DNA of 47,378 bases, from the NCBI RefSeq assembly GCF_019049245.1, contig NZ_JAGMUK010000080.1, forward strand, positions 34,037-81,414. Reading direction: 5' to 3'. This stretch comes from Streptomyces sp. AC555_RSS877 (GTDB taxonomy: Bacteria > Actinomycetota > Actinomycetes > Streptomycetales > Streptomycetaceae). The notes beneath the pieces are model-generated. The model saw only the letters and a list, made by a program, of their open reading frames with translations, was not told the origin of the DNA and ran no database searches. Positions within the stretch are counted from its first letter, which is position 1. Each line of letters begins with the position of its first letter. Below are positions 40,845 to 47,378 of this stretch, one piece after another. Made by a program: the position numbers and the translations under genes.

Positions 40845-41813
40845 ATGGCGGCAGCGTCATCCACTCCCAGCCCTGACCACATGCGGCTGCTGGTCAAGGT
40901 GGCTCGCATGTACCACGAGCGCGGCCTGCGGCAACCCGAGATCGCGGCGCGTCTCAGCATGTCCCAGCCCCGGGTCTCGCGTCTGCTGAAGGAGGCGGTC
41001 GATCGCGGTGTCGTGCGCACCGTGGTGATCTCCCCGGACGGCGTACACGCCGAACTCGAAGAAGCCCTCGCGGAACGGTACGGGTTGCGTGACGTGGTCG
41101 TGGTGGAGGTGGAAGGCGCGGGACTGGATGTGATCCCCGCTCTGGCCGCGGCAACCGCCACCTATCTCGACGCCACACTCAAAGGAGGAGACGTCATCGG
41201 CATCTCCTCCTGGAGCGCCACCCTCCTGGAATCCGTCAAGGTCATGCGTGCCCAGACGCCGTCCACGGCACAGGAAGTCGTGCAGATGGTCGGCGGGTCC
41301 GGCAGCCCGGAAGTACAGCTGCACGCCACCCGGCTGACCAGCCGTCTGGCGGAACTCACCGGAGCGCGCCCGGTGTTCGCTCCGTCCGCCGCGCTGGTCG
41401 GCAGCAGGGAACTGCGAGACCTGCTGTCGCGGGAACCGGCGATGGCGGAGGTCATGCAGGCGTGGTCCCGCGTCACCCTGGCCGTCCTCGGTATCGGCCC
41501 GATCGAGCCGTCGCCGTTGCTGCGCCTTTCAGGCAACGCCATTACCTCAGAGGACCAACAGCAACTCAAACGACTAGGTGCCGTCGGTGACGTCTGCGCC
41601 CGCTATTTCGACGCGGATGGAGTTGCCGTCGACGCGCCGTTCAACGACCGCATCATCGGCATCGAACCGGACCGGCTGCGTGCGGTGGAACGACGGATAG
41701 GCATCGCCGGCGGGACCCACAAGATCGCAGCGGTCCGGGGGGCAGCCCGTGGCGGGTGGATCAACATTCTGATCACCGATGCCGAGGTGGCGCGGGCCCT
41801 CCTGGCGGATTGA
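40845..41813 (+). CDS. SorC/DeoR-type sugar-responsive transcriptional regulator
   Basis: The 322-residue protein has an N-terminal HTH (RQPEIAARLSMSQPRVSRLL, about residues 27-50) followed by the SorC sugar-binding domain: GDVIGISSWSATLLESVKVM, LAVLGIGPIEPSPL and a C-terminal IGIAGGTHKIAAVRGA, where phosphosugars bind in this family. GAGGAGGAGGG precedes the ATG. It lies 136 bp after the kinase gene and probably senses a phosphorylated intermediate and controls the operon through the dyad at 36323-36349. A short gap of 216 bp after it shows no recognisable gene. Confidence 0.93.
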   Translation: MAAASSTPSPDHMRLLVKVARMYHERGLRQPEIAARLSMSQPRVSRLLKEAVDRGVVRTVVISPDGVHAELEEALAERYGLRDVVVVEVEGAGLDVIPALAAATATYLDATLKGGDVIGISSWSATLLESVKVMRAQTPSTAQEVVQMVGGSGSPEVQLHATRLTSRLAELTGARPVFAPSAALVGSRELRDLLSREPAMAEVMQAWSRVTLAVLGIGPIEPSPLLRLSGNAITSEDQQQLKRLGAVGDVCARYFDADGVAVDAPFNDRIIGIEPDRLRAVERRIGIAGGTHKIAAVRGAARGGWINILITDAEVARALLAD

Positions 41814-42029
41814 CAACACGTGTGGGGGTCCGGTGACTCACGGGTTCACCTTGTGCGTGCGGTTGTGGCCGTTGCCGTGGAGACAGGGGGTCAGAGGCGG
41901 CCGAGCGGATGGTCCGAACCGCCATCGAGGAGAAGGCCCGGGGCCTGGGTTCCATCCGCGCTGAGCCAGCGGTCGCACTGGGTTGTGCCGAAGGCTCCGT
42001 AGGGGTAGTGCCGGGGACCGGGGCGACCC

Positions 42030-42330
42030 TCAGCCGCCGAGTCCGTCCACCGCCCAGGTGTACGCGGCGAGCGCCGCGCGGAGACTGAGACGTCCCGCGC
42101 CCGAGCTGCAGCTCCTCCAGCTCGTCGTCGGTGAGGTCGTCGACCCAGGCCTCCATCCGCTGCTGCTCGGCCTCTTCCTTGTTGCGCAACTGCTGCTCGT
42201 ATAGTCGAGTTCGTCCTCGTCCCGGATCCAGTGGCGCACGGCTGCGTCCTGCTCGCGCCGCGCCTGGGCCTCCTCGACGACGCCGTAGGGTCCGGAGTCG
42301 GCGGCGTAGCCGCAGGGCTGGCCGCCTTGT
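42030..42330 (-). pseudogene. Degenerate acidic, helical hypothetical protein with two frameshifts
   Basis: A continuous family-like sequence is spread over three frames: GYAADSGPYGVVEEAQARRE and DAAVRHWIRDEDELDY, then (shift near 42200) EQQLRNKEEAEQQRMEAWVD and DLTDDELEELQLGRG, then (shift near 42095) RLSLRAALAAYTWAVDGLGG and a stop at 42030. Rich in Glu/Gln/Arg helices. Not a named family to me. It is a relic; its neighbours on both sides are also broken. Confidence 0.55.
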
Positions 42331-42461
42331 TCTGGTTGAACGCCAACCCGTACTGCAGCAACCGACCAGAGACAGGCGCCCGCCGGGACGTCGCAGCCCC
42401 GGAACGCCGGTGACCCGCGCGCCGGTCGGCGGGGACAGGCCGTGGCTGGCCCGGGGTGGCG

Positions 42462-42640
42462 TCACCGGCCGCCGGTCTTGCGGAGGAGGACCTTGAGGGC
42501 TTCGCGTGCATCCCGGCGACGCTGGGATCGCGGGCCAGCGATGCGGTCAGCGCGACCGCGGCGATGGTGCCGGTGTACACCGCGGCGGCGACGCCGGCAG
42601 GCAGCAGGGCGCCGTTGAGAAGCTGAGGCAGGGCGGACAT
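42462..42640 (-). pseudogene. Small one-helix membrane protein, frameshifted
   Basis: ATG 42640 gives MSALPQLLNGALLPAGVAAA, VYTGTIAAVALTASLARDP, then a frame change near 42530 to QRRRDAREALKVLLRKTGGR with a stop at 42462. The hydrophobic-then-basic layout is that of short Streptomyces membrane proteins often found in integrative elements (from memory). The uncorrected frame runs on for another 150+ residues of Pro/Arg-rich noise, a sign of a shift. Confidence 0.5.
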
Positions 42641-42680
42641 GGGCAGGCACCTTCCGAGATGGGCCCGCGTGGCGGGCTGG

Positions 42681-42871
42681 GTGGTGCTGCCCATGGCCAC
42701 CCGCGCCAAGAACCAGGGCATGGCCGACGTCTCCATCGCCATCGCCGGCGCCACCGGGGGCTTCAGCTCCGGCCTCGTCGTCTCCGCCTCCGGCTACCCC
42801 GTCCTCGCCCTGACCGGCGGCATCCGCTCGCCGTCCTCCCCGCGATCGCCCCCAGTGCGAGCAGCCGGTGA
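42681..42871 (+). pseudogene. C-terminal remnant of an MFS transporter
   Basis: VVLPMATRAKNQGMADVSIA and IAGATGGFSSGLVVSASGYP match the last cytoplasmic loop and helix of drug-type major facilitators. The last helix is only readable after a frame change near 42825 (LAVLPAIAPSASSR, TGA at 42871). The remainder of the transporter is missing. The next ~190 bp (to 43059) hold nothing I can support. Confidence 0.6.
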
Positions 42872-43059
42872 CCCGGCCGGCCCCGTCGGGGGAAGCCGGC
42901 CGCCCTCACCGTCGACGGCACCGGACACCGTCGTCCACGTCTTCGCCAGAACCTCATCCGCCCGATGCTGAACTCGACAGAGACCGCCAACCCGTCCTCG
43001 GCGGCCTCCAGCCAATGGAGGCGGTGCGGTGGATCAGCTGCGGTGCCACGCCGGTGCGG

Positions 43060-43509
43060 TCACTTCCAGCCGCTGTCCGATGGCGCCGTCGCTGTCGGCT
43101 CCGTTTCTTGGGCGGCCGCTTGCTTGTGCTCGATGAGGGCCGTGGTACCGGCTACCACCGCAGAAAGAGCCACGGCGGCGGACAGCATGGTCGACTTACG
43201 GCTGACGTCGCCCCGCAGGCCCGCGGCCAGGAAAGCGGCGGCATCGACCGAGTCCATGACGATGTTCACCGCAAGAAAATGCTGCTGCTGGGGCCGGGTG
43301 AAACTGTCCATCCGTTGCAGTCCAAGCCCGAGAGCAGCGTTGCGGATCGCGAACATCCGCGAATAAGGGATAGCGGGGGTACCGCTAGCCGTGAGCTGGA
43401 AAAACTGCGCGGCCAGCCGCGGGGTGAACAAGTGGGTGGCCGCGACGATGAAGCGCCCGGTCGTCAGCGCCCTGCGGGAAGGAACCAGGTGGAGGGGGAA
43501 TTTGGACAT
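43060..43509 (-). CDS. Membrane-associated protein of unknown function
   Basis: The 149-residue protein starts at ATG 43509, chosen because AAAGGA lies 7 nt upstream; ATG 43524 is in frame but has no such site. It opens MSKFPLHLVPSRRALTTGRF. Three or four moderately hydrophobic helices follow (around 20-35, 45-70, 85-105, 112-130), with FAIRNAALGLGLQRMDSFTR in the middle and a polar tail (QETEPTATAPSDSGWK). The shape recalls DUF4267-like membrane proteins. It lies downstream of the FAD/alpha-oxoamine-synthase fusion on the same strand and could be in its operon. Confidence 0.7.
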   Translation of the reverse strand: MSKFPLHLVPSRRALTTGRFIVAATHLFTPRLAAQFFQLTASGTPAIPYSRMFAIRNAALGLGLQRMDSFTRPQQQHFLAVNIVMDSVDAAAFLAAGLRGDVSRKSTMLSAAVALSAVVAGTTALIEHKQAAAQETEPTATAPSDSGWK

Positions 43510-43539
43510 GGAGAATCCTTTCAATCCGGAACGGGCGGG

Positions 43540-43617
43540 TCAGTTGTTCAGGAGGTGGCGGGTCAGGAATTCGACCTGGTCCGCAACGACGGCGTCGAAC
43601 GCCGGCAGGCCGCTCAT
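43540..43617 (-). CDS. Candidate 25-codon ORF directly after the fusion enzyme
   Basis: ATG 43617 lies 11 nt after the stop of the fusion gene and encodes MSGLPAFDAVVADQVEFLTR, then HLLNN, ending with TGA at 43540. The peptide is acidic and helical. It may be a tiny functional peptide, a residual C-terminus of a lost gene, or chance. Ribosome-binding sequence before it is weak (CCCAGG). Confidence 0.3.
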   Translation of the reverse strand: MSGLPAFDAVVADQVEFLTRHLLNN

Positions 43618-43628
43618 CCTGGGACGCT

Positions 43629-46265
43629 TCAGCGCGAGTGGGGGCGGGCGAGGCCCGAAGCGGCGTCGAGGCTGTCGATGGCGGTTCGGGCCTCGGACAC
43701 CGCGGCGGCGATCGCGGCGGCGGCCTGCCCGGCTTGTTCGGGCGTGTGGGACGGCATGACCTGTAGGCGCAGTCTGGCGGAGCCGCTTGGCACCACGGGG
43801 TATTCGACGACCATGGCTGCCACTCCGCGCGGGCGCAGATTGCGGTGTGTGAGGCGTGCTACGCGTTCGTCGCCGATGACGGCGGGAACGATCGGACCCG
43901 GGCTGCCCAGGCAGGCCAGTCCGTGGTCGGCCAGAGCTTCACGCAGTGCCGACGCGGCGCCGAGTGTCTGCCGGCGCAGCCGTGCTCCTTCCGGGGACAT
44001 CGCGATCCGCAATGCGGCGTTGGCTGCCGCGGCCTGGGCGGGCGACAAGGCGTTGGAGAAGACGTGCGAGGTGGCGTAGGTCTCGATGTAGCTTCGGACG
44101 GCGGGCGAGGCAGTGGCCACAAAGCCTCCGTTGGAGGCGAAGGTCTTGGAGAAGCTGCCCATCACCAGGTCGACTTGGCCGGCGAGCTGTTGGATCCCGA
44201 TCTGGCCCTGCCCTCCGGGGCCGGTGGATCCGAGGTCGTGGGCGACGTCGACGAGGAGGGTCGCCTCGTACTCGTGGCAGATGTCCTGGAGCCGGGCGAG
44301 GTCGGGGCTGTCGGCGTCCATGGAGAAGAGGCCTTCGGTGACGACCAGAATGGCGTGGTGGGGATTCCGGTCGCGCAGTTCGCGGAGTACGGCGTGGACG
44401 GCTTCGTTGTCCAGGTGCGGCACCCGGTGGACGTTGCGCGAGGCGGCGTGGGCCCCCTGGGAGAGGCTGGCGTGGGCATAGTGGTCCATGACCACGTGGT
44501 CGTAGTGGCGGACCAGGGCGTTGATCGCTCCGTACGCGGCGGCCCAGCCGGTCGGGAAGAGGACGACATGGTCCGTTTCCACGAGTTCGGCGATGCTCTG
44601 TTCAAGGCGCCGGGAATGGACGGTGTTGCCGATGGCCGCTGCCGAACCGGCGCTGTGCACACCGAACTCAGCGATGGCGGCGGTCGCCGCCTCGACCACC
44701 TCGGGGTGGTTGCTCAGCCCCAGGTAATCCTGGGAGGCGAAGTTGATCCCCTCCAGAACCCGCCCACCGGCATCGAGGAGCTGGGTCGTGGACAGCGGCG
44801 CAGCGGCAAGGGTCCTGGAGTACAGCCACGTCTCCGATTCGACGCGGGCGCTGTACCAGCGGTGGAACGGCTCCACCCGCTCCAGTAGTCGGCTGCCGGC
44901 CGGGGAGGCGAAGCTGCGCACCGTGTGAGTGAGTGCCAGGTGCTCGTCCTCCGCCGTGTCCTGTGCGGCGAACGGGTTGCTGTCGGACGCCACGGTCGGT
45001 TCGTCCGCCGGAGGGGCGACGCTGGAGTTCGAGGACAGGATGCGCTGCATGCTGTCGACGGAGAAGACGGCGTCGGGGTCGACCGTGTCGCTGAACACTC
45101 CGAGGAGCGTGCTGGCGTGGCGCAGGTCGGCGCTCACCGCGCGGAACAGGTTGACCTCAGAGGCCTCCGCTGCCCGCATCTCGGCCTGGGAACAGACGAA
45201 GTCGTAGTACTTCCAGCTGTCGAGGTGACGGCGCTCGCGGTAGTCCGACAGCGACCTCGTGAGGTCGTCTCCGGCGGCGAGGGCGGGGCCAATGGTCTGG
45301 GCGAGCAGTTCGGCGTCCCTGAGGGCGTGCGTCATACCGCTGGCGGTGGCTTGGTCCTTGAACGATGCCGCATCGCCGACCAGAGCCCAGCCGTCGCCGG
45401 ACACCTCGCGGATGAAGGGGGTCTGGTCGTTGGTCATGAAGAATCCGCAGACGCGTGTCGCGCCGTCGACCAGGGCCGCCATGTCTGGGCTGACGTAGTC
45501 CAACGCCTGGGCGAAATGGGCCGCGCTGTCCTGCCGGAAGGCCTGGTACCAGTCACTGGGGCCGTAGACCAACGCCATCGTCTGGCCGCCGCTGGTCGGG
45601 CTTAAAGCCATACCGAGACGCCCCCGGCGCCGGAGCGTGGGAACCTTCAGAAGGTGGCTGTCGAGGTATGTGTAGCAGGCGAAGGATCCGTTCCGCCGCA
45701 CGTCCTTGCGCGCGGCGCCTGCCAGCCGTGCCACGTGCGAGCGGCGGCCGTCGGCGCCCACGACGATCCTGGCCCGCTCGGTCGTCTCGGGCCCGTCGGG
45801 GCTCGACCGCCACCGCACGCCCACCACCCGGCCGTCCTCCTCGACCAGTTCGGTCATCCGCGCGCCCTGCCGGACCTCGACGCCGCACTCAGCCGCGTAC
45901 GCGAGCAGCAGGTCGTCAAGCATGTCGCGGCGGGCGGAGAATGAGGCGTTGACGACGTCCTTGTCGTCCCCGTGCAAGCTGCGGAATCGGTTACGCAGGT
46001 CCTCCTCCGCCACTCCGGAGCGGATGCTGACGCCTTCGATCACCAGGTCCACCTCCTCGAAGAAGGGGGCCACCGGGACGAGGCGGTCCAGGACGCCGAG
46101 TCGAGCCAGGTAGCTGGCGCCGCGGGGCCACATGAAGTGCGTCGAAAGCACGTCCTTGGGAAAAGTGTCCTTCTCCAGGAGGAGGACACTTCGCCCTTGT
46201 TTGCTGAGATGAGCTGCCGTGGCGGCGCCCGCCAGGCGCCCGCCCACCACTACGACGTCATACAT
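43629..46265 (-). CDS. Bifunctional fusion: FAD-dependent monooxygenase/reductase-like domain + PLP alpha-oxoamine-synthase-like domain
   Basis: The 878-residue protein starts at ATG 46265 with AAGGAG 5 nt upstream. Residues 1-390 are a flavoprotein: Rossmann MYDVVVVGGRLAGAATAAHL, IVVGADGRRSHVARLAG and the FAD-ribityl motif WALVGDAASFKDQATASG. After a polar linker (~395-465), residues 470-865 follow AONS/ALAS enzymes: INFASQDYLGLSNHPEV, FSMDADSPDLARL, DVAHDLGSTG (D673, H676) and SFSKTFASNGG with PLP Lys about K707. The usual GSR near the start of the domain is GSAAAIGNTVH instead. No carrier-protein domain. It may condense an amino acid with an acyl thioester and oxidise substrate or product, but neither is known. 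Confidence 0.88.
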   Translation of the reverse strand: MYDVVVVGGRLAGAATAAHLSKQGRSVLLLEKDTFPKDVLSTHFMWPRGASYLARLGVLDRLVPVAPFFEEVDLVIEGVSIRSGVAEEDLRNRFRSLHGDDKDVVNASFSARRDMLDDLLLAYAAECGVEVRQGARMTELVEEDGRVVGVRWRSSPDGPETTERARIVVGADGRRSHVARLAGAARKDVRRNGSFACYTYLDSHLLKVPTLRRRGRLGMALSPTSGGQTMALVYGPSDWYQAFRQDSAAHFAQALDYVSPDMAALVDGATRVCGFFMTNDQTPFIREVSGDGWALVGDAASFKDQATASGMTHALRDAELLAQTIGPALAAGDDLTRSLSDYRERRHLDSWKYYDFVCSQAEMRAAEASEVNLFRAVSADLRHASTLLGVFSDTVDPDAVFSVDSMQRILSSNSSVAPPADEPTVASDSNPFAAQDTAEDEHLALTHTVRSFASPAGSRLLERVEPFHRWYSARVESETWLYSRTLAAAPLSTTQLLDAGGRVLEGINFASQDYLGLSNHPEVVEAATAAIAEFGVHSAGSAAAIGNTVHSRRLEQSIAELVETDHVVLFPTGWAAAYGAINALVRHYDHVVMDHYAHASLSQGAHAASRNVHRVPHLDNEAVHAVLRELRDRNPHHAILVVTEGLFSMDADSPDLARLQDICHEYEATLLVDVAHDLGSTGPGGQGQIGIQQLAGQVDLVMGSFSKTFASNGGFVATASPAVRSYIETYATSHVFSNALSPAQAAAANAALRIAMSPEGARLRRQTLGAASALREALADHGLACLGSPGPIVPAVIGDERVARLTHRNLRPRGVAAMVVEYPVVPSGSARLRLQVMPSHTPEQAGQAAAAIAAAVSEARTAIDSLDAASGLARPHSR

Positions 46266-46308
46266 GATGCTCCTTCAACATGCCTGGTTTATCTGCTTGC
46301 TCAAGTAC

Positions 46309-46318
46309 GTTGATCAAC
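46309..46318. promoter_or_regulatory. Palindrome upstream of the fusion enzyme gene
   Basis: GTTGATCAAC is a perfect 10-bp dyad in the AT-richer stretch 44 bp before the fusion start, where an operator or -35 region would lie. No regulator gene is adjacent. Confidence 0.35.
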
Positions 46319-46329
46319 AATGACGCCGG

Positions 46330-46545
46330 TACGCGGTCCGCGCCGGCATCGAAGCCACCCCCTCCCAGAACGTCCGCGCCTACGGCCGGCGCCGAACCCG
46401 CTACCGAGGCCCACCGAAAACGCACATCGGGCACCTCCTGACCGCACCGATCTGCAACGTCACCCGCATCGCCGACTGGATCGCCGAACCGACCCCCCGA
46501 CGGGCACCAAGCCACTTCCACGCCCTCTGCACCGCCCACGGCTGA
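46330..46545 (+). pseudogene. C-terminal remnant of an IS1182-type transposase
   Basis: Seventy-one codons from 46330 read YAVRAGIEATPSQNVRAYGR, RTRYRGPPKTHIGHLLTAPI and CNVTRIADWIAEPTPRRAPS before a TGA. This is the conserved tail of IS1182-type DDE transposases (RAGIEGTxSQxVRAxGLRRxRYRGxxKTHxxH). The catalytic core is missing and the start is cut at the upstream region of the fusion gene, so an insertion end once lay here. Confidence 0.75.
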
Positions 46546-46681
46546 CCCCGGCAAGATCACCAACAGAGTCACGGCATTGGCCCCAGGTCGAAACGGCTGC
46601 TTGCCTGCGGCTTCGCGGGAGACGGGAGCCCACTCGGCCCACTCGGTGAGGTGTTGCCGGGGGAAGGGTTTTCCCTGGGGT

Positions 46682-47378
46682 TCAGAGCTCGGCGACGGTG
46701 CGTCGCAGGAAGCCCGGCGCGATGCGCAGCATGGCGGGCATGACTTTCGTCTGACCGGGGAATGCCATGTTCCGCCTCCGCCGAAGAGCCTTCATCGTGA
46801 CCGCCGCCACCTGCTCGGGAGTCAGTTTCTTCCCCGTGGCTTCGGCGTTCATGGGCGTGTCCGTGGACGGTGGGAGGACCTCGAGGACATGGGTGCCCTG
46901 CGGGGCGAGTTGACGGCGCAAGCCATCCGCAAAGCCGTGCAGGCCGGCCTTCACCGCGCCGTGGGTAGGCGCGCGAGTGGGCGAGACCAGAGCGAACCCC
47001 GAGGTGATGAGTACGATCGCGTCGGGCTCTGGCCACCGCTCGAGCACTTCACCCGTCAAGTGGATGGGGGCGGTGAGGTTCAACGCCACCTCGGCATCGA
47101 GCGTCGCATTCGGGTTCTTGCCGGCGGCATAGTCTCGTTCCTCGAACGTACCGGCATTGTTGACCAGCACGTCCAGACGCCCGAAGCGATCAGCGACTGC
47201 TTGCAGCAGCGCTGCCCGATCAGCCGCGTTCGTCACATCAGCCCGCACGGCCAGCGCCTGCGGGTGGGCCTGCGCGAATCGGTCAAGCGCAGCCTGCGAA
47301 CGTCCGCAAACGACGACAGACGCCCCGAGCTCCACGAAGGATTGCGCGAGGCTCAAGCCGATGCCTGAGGTTCCGCCA
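46682..47378 (-). CDS. SDR-family oxidoreductase, DltE-like (partial, N-terminus beyond window)
   Basis: About 231 residues are visible, from GGTSGIGLSLAQSFVELG (nucleotide-binding Gly motif) at the window edge to the stop at 46682. DVLVNNAGTFEERDY (NNAG) and IVLITSGFALVSP (catalytic Ser) fit classical SDRs. The usual YxxxK reads HGAVKAG, so the Tyr is replaced by His; either the catalytic role is altered or the Tyr codon has mutated. The C-terminal basic tail (RRRRNMAFPGQTKVMPAMLR) is typical of the DltE-like subgroup. The few codons before the Gly motif and the start lie outside. Nothing nearby indicates a substrate. Confidence 0.88.
   Translation of the reverse strand, partial: GGTSGIGLSLAQSFVELGASVVVCGRSQAALDRFAQAHPQALAVRADVTNAADRAALLQAVADRFGRLDVLVNNAGTFEERDYAAGKNPNATLDAEVALNLTAPIHLTGEVLERWPEPDAIVLITSGFALVSPTRAPTHGAVKAGLHGFADGLRRQLAPQGTHVLEVLPPSTDTPMNAEATGKKLTPEQVAAVTMKALRRRRNMAFPGQTKVMPAMLRIAPGFLRRTVAEL

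Noticed and set aside
43844..45605. Long plus-strand frames opposite the fusion enzyme (up to 347 residues)
   Set aside because: Composition is Gly/Val/Arg-rich with no family motif; they mirror the codon bias of the minus-strand gene.
1..47378. tRNA, rRNA, CRISPR array or riboswitch
   Set aside because: No cloverleaf, rRNA signature, regularly spaced repeats or known aptamer core was noticed by eye; a covariance-model search would be decisive.

Overview
The window looks like chromosome of a Streptomyces or close relative (Actinomycetota). It has very high G+C, frequent GTG/TTG starts, many ATGA/GTGA gene overlaps, TTGAC(A/T)-17/18-TANNNT promoters, and typical Streptomyces families (DUF6069, IS701-type IS, NarL-type two-component pair, SorC and LacI sugar regulators). 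It reads like an accessory region: well-preserved catabolic gene sets sit between stretches full of broken genes.

Left flank (1-13.3 kb). A partial hypothetical gene is followed by remnants of an ATP-dependent DNA ligase and a tyrosine integrase. Then come DoxX and SDR genes divergent from a TetR gene, a dead IS701-like element (2930-4344), a response regulator/histidine kinase pair divergent from lgt and a DUF6069 gene, and a gene graveyard: RelE-like, TetR, two membrane proteins, a nonsense- and frameshift-damaged nhaA coupled to two tiny membrane-protein genes, an AgcS tail, and a second, decayed alpha-L-rhamnosidase tail.

Glycan locus (13.3-35.4 kb). On the minus strand one tightly overlapped operon encodes GH78 alpha-L-rhamnosidase, a 38-codon ORF, GH3, two GH43-type enzymes, an MFS transporter that runs in frame into a DUF5060/DUF4038/DUF5605-type glycosidase, and GH42. 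Divergent on the plus strand are a LacI regulator, then a family-5 (Opp/Dpp-type) ABC importer and a Tat-exported tannase-like alpha/beta hydrolase with a PKD-like tail. Both the GH78 and ABC promoters carry nearly the same 16-bp palindromic site just downstream of a good -10 box, so one LacI repressor probably controls import and intracellular hydrolysis together.

Sugar-processing operon (36.3-41.8 kb). A leaderless operon encodes a TIM-barrel sugar isomerase, a split two-subunit transketolase, an FGGY kinase and, nearby, a SorC regulator. This combination fits the transketolase route for D-apiose (isomerase, apulokinase, apulose-4-phosphate transketolase). Next to a rhamnosidase-rich locus it suggests use of apiose- and rhamnose-containing plant glycans or glycosides; this is inference.

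Right flank (41.8-47.4 kb). More broken genes surround an unusual 878-residue protein that fuses a FAD-dependent monooxygenase/reductase-like domain to a PLP-dependent alpha-oxoamine-synthase-like domain. A 25-codon ORF and a small membrane protein lie downstream, and an IS1182-type transposase scrap lies upstream. The window ends inside an SDR gene. No rRNA, tRNA or CRISPR array was recognised.
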